Assembly: GCF_022570735.2 (NCBI RefSeq)
Contig: NZ_JANCNS010000001.1
Span: 1,593,972-1,657,971 of the forward strand
Source: Christiangramia oceanisediminis
GTDB lineage: Bacteria; Bacteroidota; Bacteroidia; Flavobacteriales; Flavobacteriaceae
Direction: 5' to 3'
Length of the DNA: 64,000 bases
Made by a program: the position numbers and the translations under genes. The notes below the pieces were generated by a model. That model was not told the origin of the DNA, searched no databases, and saw only the letters and a list, made by a program, of their open reading frames with translations. Shown one piece after another: positions 17,527 to 25,206 of this stretch. Numbering within the stretch: the stretch's first letter is position 1; every line of letters begins with the position of its first letter.

Positions 17527-18786
17527 ATGTTGATGTATCTTCGCGTATTCAAGGAAAGCTTTGTTTTTGCCCTGAATGCCTTAAGGAATAATAAGTTAAG
17601 GACCTTTCTTTCCCTTCTGGGCGTTACCATAGGGATTTTCTCGATTATCGCTGTCCTTGCTGCGGTAGATTCACTGAAGAAGGATATCAAGGGTAGTCTT
17701 AGCGCCCTGGATAACAGTACGATCGTTCTGATGCGATTTAATTTTGGTCCCTCAGATGTTCCCAGGTGGAAAAGGGAACAATTTCCCGATGTGACCTATG
17801 AAGAATACCAGCAATTAAAGAAATCCTTACCTGACCTGGAGAGTATCGCTTTCGTTCTGGGTGTTCCTGGAAGTTCGTCCATAAAATACCAGGATGTTAC
17901 CAGTACAGGGGTTGATGTAGGTGCTGTAACTCATGAATTTTATGATATCGAAGCTTTTGAACTGGAAGGTGGAAGATTTTTTAATGAGCCGGAAGCAGTA
18001 AGTGGTTCCGGAGTTGCCGTACTCGGTCACGAAGTGGCTAAGAATCTTTTTGGAGAACCAATAAGCGGAATAGGCAAGGAGATCAGGATGTTTGGAAGAA
18101 GGGTCACGGTAATCGGAGTTCTTAAGAAACAGGGACAATCGCTGTTTACAGGTTCCCGGGATGGTCAGGCCTTTGTGCCAGCAAACTTCGCCCGTCGCGT
18201 TTTTGGAACCAAGAAGGGTTCTGTTTTTCCACAGATCATTATGAAGCCAGTGGAGGGTGTGGACAACGATGAATTTATTGCCATGCTGGAACAGCAACTT
18301 CGCAATATGCGTGGGGTTAAGCCAGGTGAGATCAATAATTTCTTTGTCAATCAACTTCAGGGATTTGCTGATTTTATTGATAATATTACGGGGCAGTTGA
18401 ACGTGATCGGGATCGTGATCAGCGGATTTTCACTGCTGGTTGGAGGTTTTGGTATCGCGAATATCATGTTCGTAAGTGTAAAGGAGCGAACCAACCTTAT
18501 CGGGATCCAGAAGTCGCTTGGTGCGAAGAACAAATTCATTCTCTCCCAGTTTCTTTTTGAGGCCATCATTCTTTCGGTCATTGGCGGGTTGTTTGGATTA
18601 TTCCTGGTATGGATAGTTTCCATTATCGCCTCGCAGTTTACAGGTGATTTTGAATTCGTTTTATCGCCTTTCAATATCCTGATTGGAACCATTGTTTCTG
18701 CGTTGATCGGACTCATCTCCGGGTTGATTCCGGCTATTTCGGCTTCCAGGCTGGATCCGGTGGAAGCGATCAGGACCGGAATGTAA
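17527..18786 (+). CDS. MacB/FtsX-type ABC transporter permease
   Basis: A 419-residue permease. Helix 1 lies at about residues 22-45 (TFLSLLGVTIGIFSIIAVLAAV), followed by a MacB-type periplasmic domain (about 50-270) and three C-terminal helices in an FtsX domain with NIMFVSVKERTNLIGIQKSLGAKN, the loop that contacts the ATPase. Members of this family drive export or mechanical signalling rather than import. No ATPase gene adjoins it, so the motor must be encoded elsewhere. The start may be two codons further in (ATG at 17533). Confidence 0.88.
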   Translation: MLMYLRVFKESFVFALNALRNNKLRTFLSLLGVTIGIFSIIAVLAAVDSLKKDIKGSLSALDNSTIVLMRFNFGPSDVPRWKREQFPDVTYEEYQQLKKSLPDLESIAFVLGVPGSSSIKYQDVTSTGVDVGAVTHEFYDIEAFELEGGRFFNEPEAVSGSGVAVLGHEVAKNLFGEPISGIGKEIRMFGRRVTVIGVLKKQGQSLFTGSRDGQAFVPANFARRVFGTKKGSVFPQIIMKPVEGVDNDEFIAMLEQQLRNMRGVKPGEINNFFVNQLQGFADFIDNITGQLNVIGIVISGFSLLVGGFGIANIMFVSVKERTNLIGIQKSLGAKNKFILSQFLFEAIILSVIGGLFGLFLVWIVSIIASQFTGDFEFVLSPFNILIGTIVSALIGLISGLIPAISASRLDPVEAIRTGM

Positions 18787-18924
18787 GGGATTCATTCACA
18801 GTATTTTAACCCCTGTTCAGAAGTCATTTTTCTTGGTTGGCAATCGCTTGTGCCTGAAAATGAAGCTCCTGTAGTCTTCTCGATTTTTTAACATTCAATT
18901 TCCGAAAATAAGCCCCTGATTTTA

Positions 18925-18965
18925 TAATTTTGGAAAATATCCTATAAAATGGAAATAATCCAAAA
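18925..18965 (+). promoter_or_regulatory. Promoter and twin operator-like repeat of the dinB-type gene
   Basis: TAATTTTG (18925-18932) matches the TAnnTTTG -7 box. Directly after it stand two 12-base direct repeats, TGGAAAATATCC (18931-18942) and TGGAAATAATCC (18950-18961), differing at two positions and 19 bases apart, each bounded by GGA and TCC. The pair is also framed by an inverted repeat TTTTGGA/TCCAAAA that ends on the A of the start codon. This layout fits binding of a dimeric repressor on two turns of one DNA face; the protein is not encoded nearby. Confidence 0.5.
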
Positions 18966-20188
18966 TGAAGAATAAGGAAAAGGCGATATTACATCTGGAT
19001 CTGGATACTTTTTTTGTGTCTGTAGAGCGATTAAAGGATTCGCGTTTGCTTAATAGGCCGCTCATTGTGGGTGGTTTGAGTGATAGGGGAGTGGTTGCGG
19101 CCTGTAGCTACGAGACACGAAAATTTGGAGTGCATTCAGGGATGGCGATGAAAGTGGCGAAAAGGCTGTGTCCGCATGCGACTTATATTCGGGGAGATGC
19201 TTCGGTGTATATGCGACATTCCGAGATCGTTACCGAAATTATCAAAAGTGAAGTGCCTACTTTCGAAAAAGCCAGTGTGGATGAATTCTATGCTGATCTT
19301 ACGGGAATGGATCGCTTTTTTGGAGTAAAAAAGTTTGCCCATGAGCTTCGGGAAACCATCATGCGCGAAAGCGGACTTCCTATTTCCTTCGGACTTTCCA
19401 GGAATAAGATCGTTTCCAAGATCGCGACCGGCGAGGCTAAACCCAATGCCGAAAAATATATCGAAGCAGGATCTGAACGCGGATTCCTGGCACCGCTTGA
19501 AGTGAATAAGATCCCGATGATCGGGAACAAGACCTTCCAGGCTTTGCTTAACCTTGGGGTAAGGAAGATAAAGACCATACAGGAAATGCCGGTGGAAATG
19601 CTGGAAAGTGTTCTGGGAAAGAACGGGAGAGTGATTTGGAAGCGGGCTCACGGGATAGATGATCCACCTATCATTCCATTTCATGAACGAAAATCCATTT
19701 CTACTGAACGAACCTTTAACCAGGATACTATCGATATGGTTCGCCTGCACGCAACCCTGGTAGCGATGGCCGAGAGCCTGGCTTACCAGCTTCGGAAGGG
19801 CGAAAAACTGGCTTCGGTGATCAGCGTCAAGATCCGGTATTCCGATTTTCAAACGCAGAGCAAACAGGCAAAGATTCCCTATACCAGTGCCGATCATATC
19901 CTGATCCCGGTAGTGGAGGAACTGTTCAAAAAACTCTATACCCGCCGGCTCCTGATTCGGCTGATAGGTGTTCGTTTCAGCGGACTGGTTTCAGGACATT
20001 ACCAGATCAATCTTTTTGAAGATTCTGAAGAGATATTGAGTCTTTACGATTCGCTGGACCGCATCAGGAAACGATTTGGAGAAGGAAGTGTAAAAAGAGC
20101 CGTAGGCATGGATGCGAAGACCATTGGCCGCTCGGGTAACCCGTTCAATGGTCAGCCGCCAATTGTATTGGCACATAGAAATCAATGA
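18965..20188 (+). CDS. dinB: Y-family DNA polymerase (DNA polymerase IV type)
   Basis: A 407-residue translesion polymerase. The palm motifs are HLDLDTFFVSVE (metal Asp 12, FF at the steric-gate position as in E. coli DinB) and ASVDEFYADL (Asp/Glu about residues 106-107). The fingers and helix-hairpin-helix thumb follow (IPMIGNKTFQALLNLGV), then the little-finger domain (SISTERTF...). A clamp-binding motif QINLF is at about 347-351 and is followed by a 55-residue tail (SLDRIRKRFGEGSVKRAVGM) that resembles the end of UmuC-type proteins. It is longer than standard DinB (about 350). It lies upstream of a toxin-antitoxin pair and a short DnaE. Confidence 0.92.
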   Translation: MKNKEKAILHLDLDTFFVSVERLKDSRLLNRPLIVGGLSDRGVVAACSYETRKFGVHSGMAMKVAKRLCPHATYIRGDASVYMRHSEIVTEIIKSEVPTFEKASVDEFYADLTGMDRFFGVKKFAHELRETIMRESGLPISFGLSRNKIVSKIATGEAKPNAEKYIEAGSERGFLAPLEVNKIPMIGNKTFQALLNLGVRKIKTIQEMPVEMLESVLGKNGRVIWKRAHGIDDPPIIPFHERKSISTERTFNQDTIDMVRLHATLVAMAESLAYQLRKGEKLASVISVKIRYSDFQTQSKQAKIPYTSADHILIPVVEELFKKLYTRRLLIRLIGVRFSGLVSGHYQINLFEDSEEILSLYDSLDRIRKRFGEGSVKRAVGMDAKTIGRSGNPFNGQPPIVLAHRNQ

Positions 20189-20235
20189 TTAATAAAAACC
20201 AATTATCAAATGATTATGAGAAAGATTAAAAACTG

Positions 20236-20243
20236 TAAATTTG
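20236..20243 (+). promoter_or_regulatory. Promoter -7 box before the toxin-antitoxin pair
   Basis: TAAATTTG matches TAnnTTTG and ends 4 bases before the antitoxin ATG at 20248, so transcription from it would give an almost leaderless message. No good -33 box was found, so read-through from the polymerase gene may matter as well. Confidence 0.4.
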
Positions 20244-20247
20244 GGTA

Positions 20248-20475
20248 ATGAGCATTCAGGATAAGAAAATAGAGTTGATCCAATGGCTGTCTACTTTAGA
20301 AGACCAATCTGTTATTGATAAAATAATTGAATTGAGAGAAAGTGAGAAAGCAAATTGGTGGGATGACCTTTCCCAGGCGGAAAAAGATTCTATCGAAAAA
20401 GGAATCAGTGATGCCGATGCTGGTAAGCTGAAGCCACATGCTAAGGCCAGGGATCTTTATGAAAAGTGGTTATAA
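20248..20475 (+). CDS. Antitoxin of a ParE/RelE-type module (addiction module component)
   Basis: A 75-residue acidic, helical protein with the pattern of the short addiction-module antitoxins of the PF09720 type: an N-terminal helix (KKIELIQWLSTLEDQSVIDKI), a central WWDDLSQAEKDSIEKGISDADAGK segment and a basic C-terminal end. It should bind and neutralise the toxin translated from the overlapping downstream frame. Sits 59 bases after dinB. Confidence 0.82.
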   Translation: MSIQDKKIELIQWLSTLEDQSVIDKIIELRESEKANWWDDLSQAEKDSIEKGISDADAGKLKPHAKARDLYEKWL

Positions 20476-20761
20476 GATCTACTGGACGGCTCATGCACTT
20501 TCCGAATTAGAAAATACTCTTAATTACCTTAAAGAAAACTGGACCGAGAGAGAACTGAAAAAGTTTTCTCGGGAGCTGGATCATAGTATCGAACTGCTAT
20601 CCCGGAATCCCAGGATTTTTCCGCTTTCGTCCCAAAAGAACAATATTCGAAGAGTAGTAATTCTGAAGTTCAATACGCTGTATTACCGAATCAAAAATGA
20701 TTCGGTGGAGATACTTTCTTTTTTCTCCAATCGCCAGGATCCAGGCAAGCTCAAAACCTGA
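20459..20761 (+). CDS. Type II toxin of the RelE/ParE superfamily
   Basis: A 100-residue basic protein with the ParE-like layout: helix pair at the N terminus (WTAHALSELENTLNYLKENW), IELLSRNPRIFPLSS and the beta strands IRRVVILKFNTLYYRIKNDSVEILSFFSNRQDP. The start at 20459 overlaps the end of the antitoxin by 17 bases, the usual arrangement; an upstream in-frame start at 20438 is possible. ParE members poison gyrase and RelE members cleave mRNA; which applies here cannot be told from sequence alone. Confidence 0.85.
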   Translation: MKSGYKIYWTAHALSELENTLNYLKENWTERELKKFSRELDHSIELLSRNPRIFPLSSQKNNIRRVVILKFNTLYYRIKNDSVEILSFFSNRQDPGKLKT

Positions 20762-20801
20762 TTTCTTTTTCCATAATCATTAGTTGAAAACTCATTTTTA
20801 A

Positions 20802-23786
20802 ATGATCTACCTGAATTGTCATACCTGGTATTCTTTGCGTTACGGAACTTTTTCCCCGGAGCGCCTGTGCGACCTTGCTGAAGCAAATTCCGCAGAATAC
20901 CTCGCGGTGACCGATATCAACAACACCTCTGCCTGTCTCAGTTTTCTGAAAATGGCAAAGGATAGAAAATTCCATGCTATGATAGGTATCGATTTCAGGA
21001 ATGGGGTAGATCAGCAATACGTGGGAATCGCTCGGAATAACCAGGGTTTCCGGCAACTGAATGAACACCTTTCCAGGCATATCCATATAGATAAGAGTTT
21101 TGAACCCGATGCGCCCGATCTGCCAGGTTGCTTTATCATCTATCCTTTCCGGAAGGTGGAGACCAGTGACAAAATCAAGTTCAAAGAAAATGAGTTTGTC
21201 GGGGTTTCGATAGATGATCTTCGCAGGCTGAGGTTTTCTAAATACCGAAAATACCGCGAAAAGCTCGTGCTGCTTCAAAGCGTAAGTTTCGAGACAAAAA
21301 AGGATTACAACGCACACCGACTTTTAAGGGCGATCGATAATAACGAGTTGTTGAGTCGGCTTCCCGAATCGGAACAGGCTTCGTTCTCCCAGCGATTCCT
21401 TTCAGCTGGAAAATTAGAGAAGGCTTTTGAGGAATTTCTGCATATCATAGAGAATACCCGAAAACTGGCCGCACAGTGCCAGGTAGAGTTTGGATTCGGA
21501 AGAGACCAGAACAGGAATTTAAAGGTCTATGGTAAAAGTGAGGAGCAAGATATACAGCGCCTACGGGAATTATGTGAACAGAATCTTTCCCGGCGCTATC
21601 CCGAAGCCGATGAGAAAGTGAAAGCCAGGCTTGAAAAGGAACTGGCTTCGATCATCAAACTGAAATTCGTTTCTTATTTTCTGATCAATCATGATATCGT
21701 AAGCTATGCCCGCTCCAAGAATTATCCTTTTGTGGGACGGGGAAGCGGCGCCAACTCCATCGTAGCCTACATCATTGGGATCACCAATGTAGATCCTATA
21801 GAGCTTGACCTGTATTTTGAGCGTTTTATCAATGAGAGCCGTGCCTCACCTCCCGATTTCGATATCGATTTTTCCTGGAAAGATCGTGAAGATATCACCC
21901 GTTATATTTTCGAGCGATATGAGCATACTGCTTTGATGGGAACCTATGTGACCTTTAAACGCAGGGCTGTGGCCAGGGAGCTTGGTAAGGTGTTTGGGCT
22001 GCCGAAGGAGAATATCGACAAACTTTCAGAAGGTTTTTTCAATTTCAGGGAACTCGATCACCTGGAAAAACTGGTATTGAGGTACAGCAGGCTTATTGAA
22101 GGTTTTCCAAATTACCTGAGCGTTCACTCGGGCGGGATCCTGATCCTGAACGATTCGATATATAATTACTGCGGAACCTTTTTTCCGCCGAAAGGCTTCG
22201 CCACGGTGCAGATCGATATGAATATAGCCGAAGATGTAGGGGTGCATAAGTTTGATATCCTCGCCCAAAGAGGACTTTCCAAGATCACCGATAGTATCGA
22301 ACTGATCAGGCAGAATCAGCCGGACGCTGAAATTCACGATATAGAGGACATTCATTTTTTCAAAAAAGACCCGGGCATCAATGAGTTGCTGAAGGTGGGA
22401 GACTGCATGGGCGTTTTTTACGTGGAATCTCCAGCCATGCGGGGCCTGCTCACCAAACTCCAAACCGATAATTATATGAACCTGGTCGCGGCAAGTTCGG
22501 TGATAAGGCCGGGCGTTTCGAGTGCCGGGATGAAAGAGGAATTCATCAAACGACACCGCGACCCTGAAAGGCGGAAACAGGCTCACCCTGTAATGTACGA
22601 GATCATGAAAGAGACCTACGGAGTGATGGTCTACCAGGAAGATGTGATGAAAGTCGCTCACCTGTTCGCCGGGCTCAATTTCGAGGATGCCGATGTGCTT
22701 CGGCGGGGAATGAGTGGGAAAAAAGTGGCTGGTTCAGATCTTGAACGGGTGGAGCGTACGTTCAGGGATAATTGCAAAGAAAAGGGCTATTCGGCCCAGC
22801 TTACCGAAGAGATCTGGGAACAGATTTCCTCTTTCGCCGGTTATGCCTTTCCTAAGGGACATTCGGCTTCCTACGCGGTGGAAAGTTACCAGAGTTTGTA
22901 TCTAAAAAGATATTTCCCGCTGGAGTTCATGGTGGCGGCTCTTAATAATGGTGGCGGCTTTTACGATACCCGAACCTATATACAGGAAATTCGAAGATGG
23001 GGCGGGAGGATACATGCGCCCTGTGTGAATAAAAGCGATCATCCCACGGCGATCTACGGAAAGGATGTTTACCTGGGGCTTGGCTATATCAAGGAGCTTG
23101 AAATAAAAGTGGTACAGCAAATACTGGAAAACCGACAGTTCTTCGGAGAGTTTAGCAGTTTCGAAGATTTCCTGGATCGTATTTCTATTTCCGTGGAACA
23201 GCTTACACTGCTTTTAAAAATAAACGCCTTCCGGTTTACCGGTTTCGATAAATACCATTTGCTCTGGAAGGCCTGCTTCAGGTTGAATAAAACGAAACGG
23301 GATATCAAACAACCCCTTCTGTTTAAGCCGGAACACCGGGATTTCGATCTTCCGCAGTTTCAGATCTCCCGGCTTATCGAAGCCTATGACCAGATCGAAT
23401 TACTGGGTTTTCCGCTTTGTAGTGAATTCGACCTTTTGAAGCAACCTGTGAGATCAGGGGTGAAGGCCAGGGACCTGGAGAATTATATAGATCGTGAGAT
23501 TGAGATTTATGGGAATTTGATCACTTCCCGAACGGCGGGCACGGTGAATAAGAAACTGATGCGTTTCGGGACTTTCTTTGATGTGGACGGCGATATTTTT
23601 GATACAGTTCAGTTTCCAGATACTTCCGAAAAATTCCCGATACGCGGGAAAGGGATCTACCGGTGCCGGGGAACGGTGGCCGATAGTTTTGGTTATCTGT
23701 CGGTTAGGATCAAAAGCATTCAAAGACAGGAAACGGCACCCGATCCGCGACTGGTGAATAGTTCATTTAAAGTGAAAATAGCCTGA
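20802..23786 (+). CDS. Short DnaE-type DNA polymerase III alpha subunit (error-prone, DnaE2/ImuC-like)
   Basis: A 994-residue C-family polymerase. The N-terminal PHP domain is altered: NCHTWYS and VTDINN replace the HxH and TDH metal ligands, so proofreading by this domain is unlikely. The catalytic core is intact, with PDFDIDFSWKDRED at about residues 350-360, GRGSGANSIVAYIIG, and the third Asp in KFDILAQRGL (about 484). Then come the helix-hairpin-helix region and a C-terminal OB fold (about 900-985). It lacks the long C-terminal part of replicative DnaE. With the linked Y-family polymerase this fits a mutagenic lesion-bypass unit. Confidence 0.9.
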   Translation: MIYLNCHTWYSLRYGTFSPERLCDLAEANSAEYLAVTDINNTSACLSFLKMAKDRKFHAMIGIDFRNGVDQQYVGIARNNQGFRQLNEHLSRHIHIDKSFEPDAPDLPGCFIIYPFRKVETSDKIKFKENEFVGVSIDDLRRLRFSKYRKYREKLVLLQSVSFETKKDYNAHRLLRAIDNNELLSRLPESEQASFSQRFLSAGKLEKAFEEFLHIIENTRKLAAQCQVEFGFGRDQNRNLKVYGKSEEQDIQRLRELCEQNLSRRYPEADEKVKARLEKELASIIKLKFVSYFLINHDIVSYARSKNYPFVGRGSGANSIVAYIIGITNVDPIELDLYFERFINESRASPPDFDIDFSWKDREDITRYIFERYEHTALMGTYVTFKRRAVARELGKVFGLPKENIDKLSEGFFNFRELDHLEKLVLRYSRLIEGFPNYLSVHSGGILILNDSIYNYCGTFFPPKGFATVQIDMNIAEDVGVHKFDILAQRGLSKITDSIELIRQNQPDAEIHDIEDIHFFKKDPGINELLKVGDCMGVFYVESPAMRGLLTKLQTDNYMNLVAASSVIRPGVSSAGMKEEFIKRHRDPERRKQAHPVMYEIMKETYGVMVYQEDVMKVAHLFAGLNFEDADVLRRGMSGKKVAGSDLERVERTFRDNCKEKGYSAQLTEEIWEQISSFAGYAFPKGHSASYAVESYQSLYLKRYFPLEFMVAALNNGGGFYDTRTYIQEIRRWGGRIHAPCVNKSDHPTAIYGKDVYLGLGYIKELEIKVVQQILENRQFFGEFSSFEDFLDRISISVEQLTLLLKINAFRFTGFDKYHLLWKACFRLNKTKRDIKQPLLFKPEHRDFDLPQFQISRLIEAYDQIELLGFPLCSEFDLLKQPVRSGVKARDLENYIDREIEIYGNLITSRTAGTVNKKLMRFGTFFDVDGDIFDTVQFPDTSEKFPIRGKGIYRCRGTVADSFGYLSVRIKSIQRQETAPDPRLVNSSFKVKIA

Positions 23787-23931
23787 TACGATTTCAGGAT
23801 GTTGAGCAGGATTTTCCGCTAAAATTAAAATTCCCGTTAAAATAAAAATGAACTCCTACTTAAATAATCTTAAAAAAATGGAAAAAGCTTTAAAGTTAGT
23901 TAAATGCTTAAAAATCAGTTTTTAGCTTGTT

Positions 23932-23939
23932 TATATTTG
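23932..23939 (+). promoter_or_regulatory. Promoter -7 box of a small membrane peptide gene
   Basis: TATATTTG matches TAnnTTTG and lies 15 bases upstream of the ATG at 23955. The preceding 140 bases after the polymerase gene are AT-rich and hold no other gene that I can support. Confidence 0.5.
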
Positions 23940-23954
23940 ATCAAAAGAAAGAAA

Positions 23955-24050
23955 ATGGGAAGCGAAATTGAAAAGGAATATGCGAATTCTATCTTACAAT
24001 TAATTGGGTTTTTTGCCCTGTTAATAGTTGTTCTTGTAGTGATATTGTAG
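23955..24050 (+). CDS. 31-residue single-helix membrane peptide
   Basis: An ATG at 23955, preceded by a purine-rich stretch (AAAGAAAGAAA), opens a 31-codon frame ending TAG. The peptide has an acidic N-terminal part (MGSEIEKEYANS) and then one hydrophobic helix running to the C terminus. It has its own -7 box upstream and a strong terminator 23 bases downstream, which together mark a complete small gene. I recognise no family. It could be a small membrane regulator; function unknown. Confidence 0.55.
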   Translation: MGSEIEKEYANSILQLIGFFALLIVVLVVIL

Positions 24051-24073
24051 TTCTCAAAAAACTGAACATAAAA

Positions 24074-24100
24074 AACCCTCGAAAGATCGAGGGTTTTTTT
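24074..24100 (+). terminator. Strong hairpin terminator between convergent genes
   Basis: The arms AACCCTCGA (24074-24082) and TCGAGGGTT (24087-24095) form a 9-bp perfect stem with a 4-nt loop, A-run before and seven-T run after. It can work in both directions and separates the small peptide gene from the leftward GAF gene. Confidence 0.9.
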
Positions 24101-24117
24101 ATTTAATCAGGCAGCTA

Positions 24118-24573
24118 TTAAAGGATTTCTGCCACTTTTTTATTCACCCATTCCAAAAAGATCTCATCTTCATGAGAGAACGGATCTTCAGTATGCGAGT
24201 CGATATCGATCTGGCCAATATTTTCTCCGTTTACGAATAAAGGAATCACAATCTCAGCTTTTACATGAATGCTGCAGGCGATATAATTGTTCTGGGCCTT
24301 TACATCGGGCACCACGAAGTTCTTGTTCGAAACAGCAACCTGCCCGCAAATTCCCTTTCCAAAAGGAATGATCTCATGATCTGTTGGTTCGCCGGCAAAT
24401 GACTTCAGCTTTAATTCTTCTTTATCTCCATTCCTGAAGTAAAAACCTACCCAGTCGTAGTAAGGGATGCTGGTTTGAAGCAGTTCACAAACTTCGGTAA
24501 GGCGTTTGTCAACACTGGCATTATCGTTCGCAAGGATCTCTTCGATCTGTGGTTTTAATTTCTGAAAGGTCAT
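24118..24573 (-). CDS. GAF-domain protein, probable free methionine-(R)-sulfoxide reductase
   Basis: A 151-residue single GAF domain. It matches the fRMsr pattern: DWVGFYF, IPFGKGICGQVA (Cys 76), VVPDV, NNYIACSIHVKAEIVIPL (Cys 100) and IGQIDIDSH. Enzymes of this group reduce free methionine-R-sulfoxide with three cysteines; here the second and third positions are kept but the first (KPAC in the family) reads GEPTDHE, without Cys. The start at 24573 (MTFQKLKP) is chosen because the in-frame ATG upstream overlaps the promoter box and the divergent xrtF gene. Confidence 0.8.
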   Translation of the reverse strand: MTFQKLKPQIEEILANDNASVDKRLTEVCELLQTSIPYYDWVGFYFRNGDKEELKLKSFAGEPTDHEIIPFGKGICGQVAVSNKNFVVPDVKAQNNYIACSIHVKAEIVIPLFVNGENIGQIDIDSHTEDPFSHEDEIFLEWVNKKVAEIL

Positions 24574-24590
24574 ATTAACAATATTTAGTG

Positions 24591-24598
24591 CAAAAGTA
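24591..24598 (-). promoter_or_regulatory. Promoter -7 box of the GAF-domain gene
   Basis: The minus strand reads TACTTTTG, a TAnnTTTG match, 18 bases upstream of the chosen start at 24573 and inside the 33-base gap to xrtF. It supports the shorter start. Confidence 0.55.
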
Positions 24599-24606
24599 TT
24601 CAATTT

Positions 24607-25206
24607 ATGCTGCAAAGCGACGCCAGCTTTTCTATAAATTTGTTAAAAACCCGGCTGCCTTTGCTCAGTTTATTTAGAAAATACCGACTGGTCCTTCGTT
24701 TCATCTTTATCTTCCTGGGTAGCTATTTTCTTTTCTCGAGTTTATATAACGGTTTTTTGATCCTGTATGATACCGATCCGCCGGTGCCAGACCCTATTAC
24801 CAGGCTTGTTGCTTATCAGAGCGGGGATATTATGGCTGGCCTGGGATATGATACCAATGTAGTAATGCACCCTACCGGTCTATCCATGAAATTGATGGTT
24901 GAAGACCTTTTCCTGGCCGGGATCGTGGAAGGTTGTAATTCGGCCAGTATGATCATCCTGTTCGCATCATTTGTCCTGGCGTTCTTTGGTAAACCGCTGA
25001 GAACGTTGCTCTATATTTTTGCCGGGGCCGTGATCATATATGCGATGAACCTCATTCGTATTGTCCTGCTAGCCGTTAGTATTTACGAATACCCGCAATA
25101 TTCAGGTATTATGCACTCCATTTTTTTTCCGCTGGCGATCTACGGAACCGTGCTGCTACTCTGGATAATCTGGGTTAGAATCTATTCGAGATGGAAAAAA
25201 GGCTGA
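24607..25206 (+). CDS. xrtF: Exosortase family protein XrtF
   Basis: A 199-residue membrane protein with about five helices and the exosortase catalytic triad: Cys 110 in VEGCNSAS, Arg 151 in MNLIRIVLL and His 170 in SGIMHSIFF. Exosortases cut a C-terminal sorting signal (PEP-CTERM type) and pass the protein to the cell surface; the XrtF group is found in Flavobacteria. Its gene overlaps by 16 bases that of the associated membrane protein. The true start may lie 10-25 codons further in. No cargo with an evident sorting tail is encoded in this window. Confidence 0.9.
   Translation: MLQSDASFSINLLKTRLPLLSLFRKYRLVLRFIFIFLGSYFLFSSLYNGFLILYDTDPPVPDPITRLVAYQSGDIMAGLGYDTNVVMHPTGLSMKLMVEDLFLAGIVEGCNSASMIILFASFVLAFFGKPLRTLLYIFAGAVIIYAMNLIRIVLLAVSIYEYPQYSGIMHSIFFPLAIYGTVLLLWIIWVRIYSRWKKG

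Noticed and set aside
18787..18924. Small gene between the permease and dinB
   Set aside because: Frames are short and broken; only the promoter and repeat region near 18925 stands out.
19136..19897. 253-codon leftward open frame inside dinB
   Set aside because: It is antisense to the polymerase palm and thumb; no promoter or family signal.
22026..22661. 211-codon leftward open frame inside the short dnaE gene
   Set aside because: It is antisense to a well-conserved polymerase core, has biased composition and matches no family.
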